From the NCBI GenBank assembly GCA_045660445.1, contig JAZRDR010000015.1, forward strand, positions 1 through 64,000: a DNA stretch of 64,000 nt. The letters run 5' to 3'. The stretch is from Faeciplasma sp045660445 (GTDB lineage Bacteria; Bacillota; Clostridia; Oscillospirales; Ruminococcaceae). Positions 17,365-26,824 of the stretch are shown here, piece after piece. Numbering within the stretch: position 1 is the stretch's first letter; every line of letters starts with the position of its first letter. Both the position numbers and the translations under genes were made by a program. The notes under the pieces are model-generated. The model made no database searches and was not told the DNA's origin. It saw nothing but the letters and a program-made list of their open reading frames with translations.

Positions 17365-18452
17365 TTATAGTTTGCGTTATGCTAAGCGGATGCTCGAAGC
17401 TCGCTTACGTTCAGGTTAGGCTTGTGGTTCATGCCATGGGGATAGATATCGATGAAAAAACGGGCGGATATAAGGTTTCTTATCAGATATTCTCGCCCGA
17501 TAAGACGGCATCTTCCTCTCCGACAGATGCCGGCACAACAAACGTGAACACTCTTGTTATGGCAGGCAAGACCCTTTATGAAGCGGAAAAGAACTTAGAG
17601 CTTCAAACGGGAAGAGAGGCGTTTTTTGGCAACACTGAGCTTATAGTTATCGGCAAGACCATGACACAGAGAAATCTTGCCGAGCTTATGGGATATTTCC
17701 ACGGCAGCGCAGACATATACATGGGGACAGAGGTGGTGTTCTCCTCGGCAAATGCTTTGGATATTCTTTCGGCGAACTTTTCAAAAGGGAACATCTCGGC
17801 GCAGGTGTTAAGAGAGAGCGTTAATGCCGCGAGAGAGGACAGCTCGACCTCCTCGGCGCGAATAATCGAGATAAGCAACGCAATTTCCGAAAGGGGAGGC
17901 GCGCTTGTTATGCCCGTTGTTACGGTGGCGATGGGGAAATCCCCGGGCGAGAGCTCAAACCTATCAAACACGCTATACGGAGTTTATGCGAGTATGATCG
18001 TGAAGGACGGCTATCCCGTTGCCTTGATAGACCGCAACTGCGCCAAGGGGATAAGGCTTTTGAACGCAAGTGCCAAAAGCATCGGATTTAACGTCACCGT
18101 CGGCGAGGATATTGCAACGGTCAGCGTTGATAAGCTGAAGATAAAAAGAGAGATCGAGATATTAAACGGTTATCCCGTTATAAGCGTAAGGATATCGGGC
18201 GTGATGGAAATTAACGAGAACCCGAATGATATGCTTGAAGAAGTAATAAGGCAGGCGGCTCAGCAAAAAATGTTTAAGCTGTGCGAGCTTGCGTATAACG
18301 AGATAATCATAAATCAGGGCGCAGACGTGTTTGATATCGGCAGGCTTTTGCGCAAATATGAGAGCAGTTATTATGCAAATACGCTTGAAAGCTTTGACGA
18401 AGTTGTGAAAAACACACTTTTTGACGTGGAGGTCAATCTGAAAGCTTGTTGA
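17340..18452 (+). CDS. GerC-family spore germination lipoprotein
   Basis: A 370-residue lipoprotein with a type II signal peptide (lipobox LSGC near residue 18) and the GerAC domain layout. It carries the early motif VVHAMGIDID, KTLYEAEKNLELQTGREAFFG-type segments, and an ALIDRNCAKGIRLLN region in the middle. It completes the germinant receptor on the outer face of the spore inner membrane. ATG 17340 has GGAGGGTGAAGG upstream, inside the B-subunit gene. Confidence 0.92.
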   Translation: MRRLTCLLIIVCVMLSGCSKLAYVQVRLVVHAMGIDIDEKTGGYKVSYQIFSPDKTASSSPTDAGTTNVNTLVMAGKTLYEAEKNLELQTGREAFFGNTELIVIGKTMTQRNLAELMGYFHGSADIYMGTEVVFSSANALDILSANFSKGNISAQVLRESVNAAREDSSTSSARIIEISNAISERGGALVMPVVTVAMGKSPGESSNLSNTLYGVYASMIVKDGYPVALIDRNCAKGIRLLNASAKSIGFNVTVGEDIATVSVDKLKIKREIEILNGYPVISVRISGVMEINENPNDMLEEVIRQAAQQKMFKLCELAYNEIIINQGADVFDIGRLLRKYESSYYANTLESFDEVVKNTLFDVEVNLKAC

Positions 18453-18488
18453 TTTATCAACATTTAATCAAAAATCAGGATATTTTTC

Positions 18489-18517
18489 TTGCAATTATAT
18501 TTAAACTGTGATATGAT
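18489..18517 (+). promoter_or_regulatory. sigma-A promoter of the asp23-fakA unit
   Basis: TTGCAA, 17-base spacer, TATGAT, about 50 bases before ATG 18570. Confidence 0.55.
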
Positions 18518-18569
18518 ATTATCGACAATGTATGTAAACAAACGATACTATCCTGAAAGGGGCTTTGAT

Positions 18570-18926
18570 ATGATTAGAATTGACAACCATTTGGGAACGA
18601 TCGAGATGAAGAATTCTTATTTAACATCTTTAATCGGACATACCCTAACAAGCTGCTTCGGAGTTGTAAGAATGAATCCCGCAAGTGCTTATCAGGGCGC
18701 AAAATCAAACATACTCAAGAAAAGCTCGATAGATAACGGCGTGATCGTCCGCTTGCCCAAGGGAAGCGAAAAGATGATCATCGATCTGCACATTTCCGTA
18801 ATGTATGGCATTAACGTATCTGCGATCGTTGATTCGATAATCAACAAGGTCAGATATGTGGTCGAAAAAGAGACCGGTATTGAAATAAAAAAGATCAACG
18901 TTTATGTTGACAGCATGGAAGCTTAA
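18570..18926 (+). CDS. Asp23/Gls24 family protein (YloU-like)
   Basis: A 118-residue protein of the Asp23/Gls24 envelope-stress family. The order Asp23-like gene followed by fakA (21 bases) is the same as yloU-yloV in Bacillus. The family motifs ITSLIGH-like start, VIVRLPKGSEKMIIDLHISV and the final KINVYVDSM strand are present. Its partner role with the fatty acid kinase is not settled. ATG 18570 follows GAAAGGGG. Confidence 0.88.
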   Translation: MIRIDNHLGTIEMKNSYLTSLIGHTLTSCFGVVRMNPASAYQGAKSNILKKSSIDNGVIVRLPKGSEKMIIDLHISVMYGINVSAIVDSIINKVRYVVEKETGIEIKKINVYVDSMEA

Positions 18927-18947
18927 GGCTTATAGGAGGATAAGGTT

Positions 18948-20615
18948 TTGATTAGCGGTAAGATATTGCGCGACGCATTTATAAGCGGCGCTAACACGAT
19001 CTCGAATAATAAAAAAAGAGTTGACGAATTAAACGTCTTCCCCGTTCCCGACGGTGATACAGGCACAAACATGTCGATGACCTTGGGCAACGCAAAGAAG
19101 GAGCTTGTGCTTTTGTCTGACGACACAAGCGTTGCAGAGGTTTCAAAGGTTATGGCTTCCGCCCTTTTAAGAGGAGCAAGAGGAAACTCTGGCGTTATCA
19201 CATCCCTTTTGTTCAAGGGCTTTGACAAGGGCCTTAAGGAAAAGAAGGAAGCAAGCACCATGGACATCGCGCTTAGCTTGGAAGCAGGCGTTGAGCGTGC
19301 TTATAAAGCAGTTATGAAGCCCACCGAAGGAACTATTTTAACAGTTGCACGTTTGGCAGCAGAAAAGGCTAAGGAATTGGCTGCTGCAAACGACGATGTT
19401 GCTTCTTTCTGGGACGATGTTTGTTTAGAAGCTGAAAGAGTTTTGGATACCACTCCCGAGCTTTTGCCCACACTTAAAAAAGCAGGCGTTGTTGACGCGG
19501 GCGGCAAGGGTCTTTGCCTTGTAATGCGCGCTATGGGCGAGGTGTTCCACGGCAGAGCAATGGTTGAAGACACTTCCTCCTCGAACGCTAAGACAGGCGA
19601 GCCTGTTACAATTGAAACATTTGCATCGGTCGTAGGTGAATTTGATGACGATATCACATTTACATACTGCACCGAGTATATCGTTAAAAAGAACGAAGAC
19701 TGCGAGGATTCTCTTAAATTAAGAGCTTATCTTGAAACTATCGGCGACTGTGTTGTAGTGGTCGAGGATGACGAGATCATCAAGGTTCACGTTCACACAA
19801 ACAACCCCGGTCTTGCAATTGAAAAGGCACTTGAATTCGGTTCGATGACATTGCCCAAGATCGAGAATATGCGTTATCAGCACGAAGCAAAGCAGAAGGA
19901 AAACAAGGTTACCGTTTCAAGCTCTAACAAGGCTTATACCTCGGTAGCTCCCGAAAAGGACTTTGGCTTTGTTGCAGTTGCCGCAGGTGACGGTATTGAG
20001 GAAATGTTCAGAGATGCAGGTGCAGACTGCATCGTTAAAGGCGGACAGACAATGAACCCCTCGACCGAGGACATTTTGGCTGCAATCATGGCTTGCCCCG
20101 CAAGAACAGTTTTCGTTTTGCCCAACAATAAGAATATCATCATGGCTGCAGAGCAGGCTGTTAAGCTTGCTGACAGAAAGGTTTGCGTTTTGCAGACAAG
20201 GACCATCCCTCAGGGGCTTTCTGCGCTTTTGGCATTCGATCCCGATGCTGACTTTAACGTTAACCGCAGTGCAATGACTAAGGCATTCGAGCGTGTTCAG
20301 ACAGGACAGATCACATTTGCCGCACGTGACAGCGAGTTTGACGGACATCCCATCAACCAGGGAGAAATTTTGGCTCTTGATAACGGCAAGCTTGCCTTTG
20401 TCGAAAAGGAAGTTGAAAAGGCTGCATATAAGCTTACAAAGCGCCTTGTTGACGGTGACAGCGAGTTCATCACCATTATCTATGGCGAGGATATTTCTGA
20501 TGCCGATGCTGAGTCTTTGCGTGCAAGAGTTGAAGCAAAGTTTGGCAACCGTGTAGACATCAGCCTTATCAGCGGCGGTCAGCCGGTTTATTACTATATC
20601 ATCAGCGTAGAGTAA
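18948..20615 (+). CDS. fakA: fatty acid kinase catalytic subunit FakA (DAK2 domain)
   Basis: A 555-residue kinase that phosphorylates fatty acids held by FakB carriers. The N-terminal DAK2/DhaL domain has the Mg-ATP motif PVPDGDTGTNM at 32-42. The next family block RGARGNSGVI is near 81-90, and the middle and C-terminal domains characteristic of YloV follow. The start is TTG behind TAGGAGG, consistent with the N-terminal alignment. It ends at a strong terminator. No fakB (DegV) gene is in the window. Confidence 0.93.
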   Translation: MISGKILRDAFISGANTISNNKKRVDELNVFPVPDGDTGTNMSMTLGNAKKELVLLSDDTSVAEVSKVMASALLRGARGNSGVITSLLFKGFDKGLKEKKEASTMDIALSLEAGVERAYKAVMKPTEGTILTVARLAAEKAKELAAANDDVASFWDDVCLEAERVLDTTPELLPTLKKAGVVDAGGKGLCLVMRAMGEVFHGRAMVEDTSSSNAKTGEPVTIETFASVVGEFDDDITFTYCTEYIVKKNEDCEDSLKLRAYLETIGDCVVVVEDDEIIKVHVHTNNPGLAIEKALEFGSMTLPKIENMRYQHEAKQKENKVTVSSSNKAYTSVAPEKDFGFVAVAAGDGIEEMFRDAGADCIVKGGQTMNPSTEDILAAIMACPARTVFVLPNNKNIIMAAEQAVKLADRKVCVLQTRTIPQGLSALLAFDPDADFNVNRSAMTKAFERVQTGQITFAARDSEFDGHPINQGEILALDNGKLAFVEKEVEKAAYKLTKRLVDGDSEFITIIYGEDISDADAESLRARVEAKFGNRVDISLISGGQPVYYYIISVE

Positions 20616-20635
20616 TTTTTTAAAACGATCTACGG

Positions 20636-20667
20636 GCGCCGCTAAAGCAATGTAGCGGCGCTTTTTT
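20636..20667 (+). terminator. fakA terminator
   Basis: GCGCCGCTA / TAGCGGCGC stem (9 bp), 8-base loop, six T. Confidence 0.9.
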
Positions 20668-20701
20668 AAAGCAAGACGAATTATTTGAAAGGTGAAGTGA
20701 C

Positions 20702-22417
20702 ATGCGAAAGCTCTTGAAATATTTCGACGGATACAAGCTGCAGTCTTTGTGCGCACCGTTCTTTAAAATAATCGAAGCCGTGTTCGAGCTTTTTGTGCCG
20801 TTTGTTGTTGCGGCAATCGTCGATAAGGGCATCCCCTCGGGCGATAAGGGCTATATCACCGCAATGTGCGGAGTGTTGGTGCTTTTGGGAGCTGTTGGAC
20901 TTGCAAGCACCTTGGCAGCGCAATATTTTGCCGCAAACGGTGCCGTTGGCTTTGCAACAGCACTTCGTCAGGCACTTTTTGATCACATTCAAAAGCTTGG
21001 CTTTGCCGAGATCGACAGATTAGGAACCTCCACCCTTATAACCCGACTTACAAGCGATTTGAACCAGGTGCAGTCGGGCGTTAACTGGACCTTGCGCCTT
21101 TTAATGCGCTCTCCGTTTATCGTTTTCGGCGCGATGATAATGGCGTTCACCATCGACGTTGGGGCGGCGCTTGTGTTTGTTGTCATAATTCCGATATTGT
21201 CTGTTGTTGTTTTTGGAATTATGCTTGCGTGCATCCCTCTATATACAAAGGTGCAGACAAGGCTTGACAAGGTTTTGTCCATCACCCGTGAGAATTTAAC
21301 GGGCGCGCGTGTTATCCGTGCATTTTGCAAAGAGGATGAGGAAATCTCTGAATTTGATGCAAGAAACGAAGCTTTAACAAAAATTCAGCAGTTTGTGGGC
21401 AGAATATCTGCAATCATGAACCCCGTGACTATCGTTATAGTGAACCTTGGAATCATCGCTTTGATATACATAGGCGCACTTAAGGTTGAAGCAGGGATTT
21501 TAACTCAGGGCATGGTTATAGCGCTTTATAACTATATGTCTCAAATACTTATCGAGCTTGTTAAGCTTGCGAATTTGATAATCACGATGACAAAAAGCTT
21601 GGCTTGCGCCAAGCGAATCGAGGCTGTTTTGGAAATTCAGCCCGAGATGGCAGATGGCGCAGCTTTGCAAGGGAATGCAGACAGCAAATATCTTGCACAG
21701 TTTAAAAACGTAAGCTTCAGATATGCAGGAGCTTTGGCCGATTCGCTTGAAAACATCAGCTTCACCCTTGAAAGAGGGGAGACTGTTGGCATCATCGGCT
21801 CGACGGGATGCGGAAAATCAACACTTGTAAACCTCTTACCGAGATTTTATGACGTTACAAGCGGGGAGGTTTTGGTTGACGGCGTTAACGTTAAGGAATA
21901 TGACCGTGTTGCGCTTAGAGATAAGATCGGCTTTGTGATGCAAAAAACCGCACTTTTTAAAGGCAGCATAAGAGAAAATATGCACTTTGGAAAAGAGAAT
22001 GCCACAGACGAAGAGATCGTGGATGCACTAACTTCTGCGCAGGCGATAGATTTTGTTAATGCAAAGCCCGAGGGATTGGATTATCAGATCGAGCAGAACG
22101 CACGAAATCTTTCGGGCGGACAGGCACAAAGACTTAGCATTGCAAGAGCTTTGGTTAAACGCCCCGAGATCTTGGTTTTGGACGACTCATCCTCGGCGCT
22201 TGACTATGCAACTGATGCAAAGCTTCGCCAAGCTATAAGAGAGCTTGACTATAATCCTGCGGTTTTGGTGGTTTCTCAGCGAGTTGCAAGCGTTATGCAC
22301 TGCGACAAGATAATCGTACTTGAGGACGGAATGATGGCGGGCATCGGCACTCACGCCGAGCTTATGGATTCCTGCCACGAATATCGCGAGATATATGACT
22401 CGCAGATAAAAGAATAG
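20702..22417 (+). CDS. ABC exporter half, degenerate-site subunit
   Basis: A 571-residue ABC transporter with six transmembrane helices fused to an ATPase. Walker A (GSTGCGKST) is near 366, the signature LSGGQ near 469, and Walker B ILVLDDSSS near 490. The residue after Walker B is Asp rather than the catalytic Glu. This matches the degenerate-site half of heterodimeric multidrug exporters such as TM287/288 and BmrCD. The partner gene starts 17 bases later. The likely role is drug, lipid or peptide export. Confidence 0.92.
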   Translation: MRKLLKYFDGYKLQSLCAPFFKIIEAVFELFVPFVVAAIVDKGIPSGDKGYITAMCGVLVLLGAVGLASTLAAQYFAANGAVGFATALRQALFDHIQKLGFAEIDRLGTSTLITRLTSDLNQVQSGVNWTLRLLMRSPFIVFGAMIMAFTIDVGAALVFVVIIPILSVVVFGIMLACIPLYTKVQTRLDKVLSITRENLTGARVIRAFCKEDEEISEFDARNEALTKIQQFVGRISAIMNPVTIVIVNLGIIALIYIGALKVEAGILTQGMVIALYNYMSQILIELVKLANLIITMTKSLACAKRIEAVLEIQPEMADGAALQGNADSKYLAQFKNVSFRYAGALADSLENISFTLERGETVGIIGSTGCGKSTLVNLLPRFYDVTSGEVLVDGVNVKEYDRVALRDKIGFVMQKTALFKGSIRENMHFGKENATDEEIVDALTSAQAIDFVNAKPEGLDYQIEQNARNLSGGQAQRLSIARALVKRPEILVLDDSSSALDYATDAKLRQAIRELDYNPAVLVVSQRVASVMHCDKIIVLEDGMMAGIGTHAELMDSCHEYREIYDSQIKE

Positions 22418-22433
22418 GAAAGGAGCGAAACTG

Positions 22434-24179
22434 ATGGCTAAACAAAAAGCAAACAAAGGAACAGCCATGCGCGTTATATTGCTCCTTAAAAGATATTTGC
22501 CGCTTATAATTATTTCGGTGATATTTGCGGCGGCATCAGTCGTTTTGTCGCTTTACGTTCCGATCCTTTTCGGTGATGCGATAGATAATATTATAGATGC
22601 CGGCAACGTGAACTTCGAGGTTATTATAAAAACGCTTGTTTTGGCGGCAATAATCAGCGTGGCTTCTGCACTTGCAAGCTGGCTGATGACGACCATCAAC
22701 AACAGAATAACCTTTTTAACTGTCAGAGATATAAGAAAAATGGCATTTGAAAAGATATCTCATCTGCCGCTTAAATATATCGGCTCTCACGCAACCGGCG
22801 AGCTTACGAGCCGAGTTATCGCAGACGTTGACCAGTTTGCCGACGGCTTGCTTTTGGGCTTCTCACAGTTCTTCTCGGGGATAGTCACAATTGTAACAAC
22901 TCTTGTTTTCATGCTGACTATTAGCTGGAAGATAACCCTTGTGGCAGTTGTTTTAACGCCTTTGTCGCTGTTTGTGGCAAGATTTATTTCAAAAAACACT
23001 TATAACCTTTTCAAGAAGCAGTCCGAGATAAGGGGCGGGCAGACCGCACTTATCGACGAGATGATCGGCAACCAAAAGGTCGTTTTGGCTTATAACTATG
23101 TTGACGATGCTCACGCACGCTTTGAAAAGATCAACAAAGAGCTTGAGGTTACCGCGCGCAAGGCAACGTTTTTGTCAAGCCTTGTAAACCCCTCGACAAG
23201 ATTTGTAAACTCCATCGTTTATGCTGCCGTTGGACTTATGGGCGCTTTATCTGTCGTTGGCGGAACCGTGACAGTCGGCGGACTGAGTGCAATTTTAAAC
23301 TATGCCAACCAATATACCAAGCCTTTTAACGAAATAAGCGGCGTTATGACCGAGCTTTCAAACGCCTTGGCTTGTGCATCGCGTATGTTCGAGCTTTTGG
23401 ATGCCGAGGTTGAGATTTCGGATGAAAATAATATAAGCCTTGAAAGCATAAGCGGCAACGTCGAGCTTAAAGACGTATCCTTTAGTTACGTTCCCGAACG
23501 CAAGCTTATCGAGGGCTTTAACCTTAAGGTCGAGCCGGGACAAAGAATCGCGATCGTTGGCCCCACGGGTTGCGGAAAAACAACACTTATAAATCTTTTG
23601 ATGAGGTTTTATGACGTTACTTCGGGCAAGATCTCTGTTGAGGGATATGATATAAGAGAAATCACCCGTGAATCGTTAAGATGCGGATATGGCATGGTTT
23701 TGCAGGAAACCTGGCTTAAGTCGGGCACTATCCGTGACAACATCTGCATGGGCAAGCCGGATGCCACAGACGAAGAAATGATCGAGGCGGCAAAGGCAAC
23801 ACACGCTCACAGCTTTATAAAGCGATTGCCCCAGGGCTATGATACCGTTATCGGGGAAGAGGGCGGAAACCTCTCTCAGGGACAAAAACAGCTTTTGTGC
23901 ATAACAAGAGTTATGCTTACTCAGCCCCCGATGCTTATTTTGGACGAGGCAACGTCCGCTATCGACACAAAGACTGAAATACGCGTTCAGCGTGCGTTTG
24001 AGAAGCTTATGAAGGGCAAGACCAGCTTTATCGTTGCTCACAGACTTTCAACCATAATGACTGCTGACGTTATCTTGGTGATGCGTGACGGAAATATTAT
24101 CGAGCAGGGCAATCACACAGAGCTTATGGCGCGCGGCGGATTCTATTGCGAGCTTTATAACAGCCAGTTTAAGCATTAA
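22434..24179 (+). CDS. ABC exporter half, catalytic-site subunit
   Basis: A 581-residue partner of the preceding exporter half. Six transmembrane helices precede an ATPase domain with Walker A GPTGCGKTT (near 376), signature NLSQGQKQ (near 483) and Walker B LILDEATSAID (near 500) that keeps the catalytic Glu. Signature NLSQGQ instead of LSGGQ is common in the second half of such heterodimers. ATG 22434 follows GAAAGGAGCG. A short gap leads to the DUF4830 gene. Confidence 0.93.
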   Translation: MAKQKANKGTAMRVILLLKRYLPLIIISVIFAAASVVLSLYVPILFGDAIDNIIDAGNVNFEVIIKTLVLAAIISVASALASWLMTTINNRITFLTVRDIRKMAFEKISHLPLKYIGSHATGELTSRVIADVDQFADGLLLGFSQFFSGIVTIVTTLVFMLTISWKITLVAVVLTPLSLFVARFISKNTYNLFKKQSEIRGGQTALIDEMIGNQKVVLAYNYVDDAHARFEKINKELEVTARKATFLSSLVNPSTRFVNSIVYAAVGLMGALSVVGGTVTVGGLSAILNYANQYTKPFNEISGVMTELSNALACASRMFELLDAEVEISDENNISLESISGNVELKDVSFSYVPERKLIEGFNLKVEPGQRIAIVGPTGCGKTTLINLLMRFYDVTSGKISVEGYDIREITRESLRCGYGMVLQETWLKSGTIRDNICMGKPDATDEEMIEAAKATHAHSFIKRLPQGYDTVIGEEGGNLSQGQKQLLCITRVMLTQPPMLILDEATSAIDTKTEIRVQRAFEKLMKGKTSFIVAHRLSTIMTADVILVMRDGNIIEQGNHTELMARGGFYCELYNSQFKH

Positions 24180-24245
24180 AGGCTGTACTACATTGCATCT
24201 AACAAGCATATACTTGACCAAAACCATTTGAAAAGGGGAAAAGGT

Positions 24246-24710
24246 ATGTTTGTTAAAACAGTTAACGTTAAAAATGTTTGCAAAACGATATTCACGGTTT
24301 TGTTTATTGCGCTTGCAGCCTTGGCGGTGATCCTATTTATTAGGAATTTAACCTCGGACGATTCGATCATCTTAGAGACGGAGCAGCAAAGACAGGAGTT
24401 TTTGTCTTCTATGGGTTGGCAGGTCAGCGTTGAGCCGATCGATGTTCGAGAGGTCACCGTACCTTCAGAATGGAACGAGGTGTTCTCTCAATATAATGCC
24501 ATTCAGATGCAGCAGGGCTTTGACTTGGATGATTTCAGAGGCAAAAACGTGACCATTTACACTTATGAAGTGTATAACTATGAAAATAAGCCAGAAAACA
24601 TAATTGCTAACCTGATGGTTTATGAAAATAAGCTCATTGGCGGCGACGTTAGCTGTACCGAGCTTGGCGGATTTATTCAAGGGCTTATGAAGCATGAAAA
24701 TAATGATTGA
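24246..24710 (+). CDS. DUF4830 family membrane-anchored protein
   Basis: A 154-residue protein with one N-terminal transmembrane helix (about 10-32) and an outer domain. The EFLSSMGWQV start, the VTVPSEWNEVFSQYN segment, the GKNVTIYTYEVYNY strand and the final GGDVSC element fit the DUF4830 family found in Clostridia. The function is unknown. ATG 24246 is preceded by GGGGAAAAGG. Its end overlaps the region upstream of the pseudouridine synthase start, suggesting joint transcription. Confidence 0.75.
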   Translation: MFVKTVNVKNVCKTIFTVLFIALAALAVILFIRNLTSDDSIILETEQQRQEFLSSMGWQVSVEPIDVREVTVPSEWNEVFSQYNAIQMQQGFDLDDFRGKNVTIYTYEVYNYENKPENIIANLMVYENKLIGGDVSCTELGGFIQGLMKHENND

Positions 24711-24720
24711 CGGAGACAAA

Positions 24721-25428
24721 ATGGAAGTTCAAAGACTTGACAAGTTTATATCCGGCCAGTGTGCCGAGCTTTCTCGAAGCGAGGTTAAAAAGCTTGCGGC
24801 AAAGGGCAGGATAACGGTTAACGGAACTGTCGTTAAAAGGGCAGAGGAAAAGATCTCTCCCGAGAGTGACGTGGTGTGCGTTAACGGCAAAGAGATAACT
24901 TATAAAAAGCATCTTTACATAATGCTTAACAAGCCGGCAGGGGTGGTGTGCGCCACCCGTGACGGCCTTTCGCCAACCGTTTTGGCGCTTTTGCCAAACG
25001 AATTAAGGCGCGACGGGCTTTTCCCTGCGGGAAGGCTTGACAAGGATACCGAAGGCTTTGTTTTGATAACTGACGACGGCGCTTTGGCTCACAGAATGCT
25101 TGCGCCCAAAAGCCACGTGCCCAAGCTTTATTACGTCACGCTGGAAAGCCCTCTTTCAGAAAATGCCGAGAAGGAATTCGAGGGCGGAATGACTCTTTTG
25201 GACGGGACAAGCTGTTTGCCGGCAGGCCTTGAACGAATCGATCAAACGCACTGCTTTGTCACTCTTCACGAGGGGATGTTCCATCAGGTCAAGCGAATGT
25301 TTGAAGCGCTTGACAACAAGGTTATATATTTAAAGAGAGTGCGTATCGGCGGGGTTGATCTTGATGAATCCCTTCAGCTTGGCGAAGTTCGTGAATTGAC
25401 TGCGGACGAGGTCAAACGGTTGATTTAA
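24721..25428 (+). CDS. rsuA: RsuA-family 16S rRNA pseudouridine synthase
   Basis: A 235-residue enzyme with an N-terminal S4 RNA-binding domain (about 5-60) and an RsuA/RluB/E/F-type synthase domain. The catalytic Asp is in GRLDKDTEG (about 101-109), followed by KLYYVTL and a FHQVKRM motif near the C-terminus. RsuA modifies U516 of 16S rRNA; assignment within the family (RsuA versus RluE/F) is by general shape only. ATG 24721 with upstream GACGGAG is preferred over ATG 24694, which has no ribosome binding site. Confidence 0.85.
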   Translation: MEVQRLDKFISGQCAELSRSEVKKLAAKGRITVNGTVVKRAEEKISPESDVVCVNGKEITYKKHLYIMLNKPAGVVCATRDGLSPTVLALLPNELRRDGLFPAGRLDKDTEGFVLITDDGALAHRMLAPKSHVPKLYYVTLESPLSENAEKEFEGGMTLLDGTSCLPAGLERIDQTHCFVTLHEGMFHQVKRMFEALDNKVIYLKRVRIGGVDLDESLQLGEVRELTADEVKRLI

Positions 25429-25517
25429 AGCGGGATTTAGCAGTGTGTGACGCAAGTTTTGACAAATTTCCGTCAAATTAAATAAAGCGAAACAGTGAAG
25501 TTTGTTTAAAAAATCAC

Positions 25518-25546
25518 TTGCCTATTTTGGAAGGCAAATGTATAAT
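25518..25546 (+). promoter_or_regulatory. promoter of the sugar ATPase gene with embedded palindrome
   Basis: TTGCCT, 17-base spacer, TATAAT. The -35 box is the left arm of TTGCCT-N8-AGGCAA (25518-25537), a likely operator position for a repressor. Confidence 0.6.
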
Positions 25547-25605
25547 ATAATCTGTAACTAATGTAGATTAGTATAAATATTTTCGGCAAAGGGAGGCCTT
25601 TTTCA

Positions 25606-26748
25606 ATGGCTAGCTTATCACTTAAGCACATTTACAAGAAATATCCCGGCGGTGTTGTTGCCGTTTCGGACTTCTGCTTAGAAGTTAAGGATAAGGAATT
25701 CATCATCTTCGTTGGCCCTTCTGGTTGCGGTAAGTCCACAACCTTGCGTATGATCGCAGGTCTTGAAGAGATCACAGACGGCGAACTTTACATCGGTAAC
25801 AGACTCGTTAACGATATCGCTCCTAAGGACAGAGACATCGCAATGGTATTCCAGAACTATGCTCTTTATCCTCATATGACAGTTTTCGAAAACATGGCTT
25901 TCGGCCTTAAACTTAGAAAGACTCCTAAGGATCAGATCGCAAGAAAGGTTGAAGAAGCAGCAAGAATTCTTGACATTTCTCACCTTTTGGACAGAAAGCC
26001 TAAGGCTCTCTCCGGCGGTCAGAGACAGCGTGTTGCTTTGGGTCGTGCTCTCGTTCGTGAGCCTCAGGTATTCTTGCTCGACGAACCTCTTTCCAACCTC
26101 GACGCTAAGCTCCGTGCTCAGATGAGAACTGAGATCGCTCTCTTGCATAAGAGACTTGGTACAACCTTTATCTACGTAACTCACGACCAGACCGAAGCTA
26201 TGACAATGGCTGACAGAATCGTAGTTATGAAGGACGGTTTCATCCAGCAGGTTGATACTCCTCAGACTCTTTACTCCTATCCTTGCAACATCTTCGTAGC
26301 AGGATTTATCGGATCTCCTCAGATGAACTTCATCGAATCCAAGCTCATCAAGATCGATGGCAAGTATAATGTTGAATTCGGTTCTGAAGACACCAAAGAA
26401 ACCAGAGGAAGAAAGTTCTACATCGAACTTCCCGAAGCTAAGGTTAACGAAGAAGTATTGCTTCCTTACCTTAACAAGGAAGTTATCGTTGGTGTTCGTC
26501 CCGAATGCATTCACGATGAAGAAATGTTCATCTCCACCGCTAAGACCGGTATCATCGAAGCTACCGTTAACGTAGCTGAAATGATGGGTGCTGAGACTTA
26601 TCTCTACCTCACCTGCGAAGGCATTAACCTTACTGCAAGAGTTTCCAACCGTTCTACTGCAAGACCTCAGGACGTTATCAAGTGCGCTTTGGATGCTAAC
26701 AGAATCCACATCTTCGATAAGGAAACCGAAAAGGTTATCGTTAACTGA
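25606..26748 (+). CDS. MsmX/UgpC-type carbohydrate ABC transporter ATPase
   Basis: A 380-residue ATPase of the MalK/UgpC/MsmX group, which powers carbohydrate importers. Walker A GPSGCGKST is near 37-45, signature LSGGQRQR near 136, and Walker B FLLDEPLSNLD near 156. A C-terminal regulatory (TOBE-like) domain covers about 240-380 with the GVRPE motif. No permease or binding protein flanks it. Stand-alone ATPases of this type serve several permease pairs in Firmicutes, and the two ATPase-less permease pairs at 40-49 kb are the obvious clients. Codon use (many CTT, GCT, AAG) suggests high expression. Confidence 0.93.
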   Translation: MASLSLKHIYKKYPGGVVAVSDFCLEVKDKEFIIFVGPSGCGKSTTLRMIAGLEEITDGELYIGNRLVNDIAPKDRDIAMVFQNYALYPHMTVFENMAFGLKLRKTPKDQIARKVEEAARILDISHLLDRKPKALSGGQRQRVALGRALVREPQVFLLDEPLSNLDAKLRAQMRTEIALLHKRLGTTFIYVTHDQTEAMTMADRIVVMKDGFIQQVDTPQTLYSYPCNIFVAGFIGSPQMNFIESKLIKIDGKYNVEFGSEDTKETRGRKFYIELPEAKVNEEVLLPYLNKEVIVGVRPECIHDEEMFISTAKTGIIEATVNVAEMMGAETYLYLTCEGINLTARVSNRSTARPQDVIKCALDANRIHIFDKETEKVIVN

Positions 26749-26772
26749 TAACTCTTTAAACAACGAAAAAAC

Positions 26773-26802
26773 GGCTGCCTTCATTTTAAGGCAGCCTTTT
26801 TT
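26773..26802 (+). terminator. rho-independent terminator
   Basis: GGCTGCCTT / AAGGCAGCC stem, CATTTT loop, six T. It ends the sugar ATPase unit, 22 bases before the SGNH lipoprotein gene. Confidence 0.9.
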
Positions 26803-26824
26803 ATACACGGAAGGACACTATATC

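Noticed and set aside
25678..26808. 376-residue minus-strand frame opposite the sugar ATPase
   Set aside because: Shadow of the ATPase coding frame. The plus strand has all ABC motifs.
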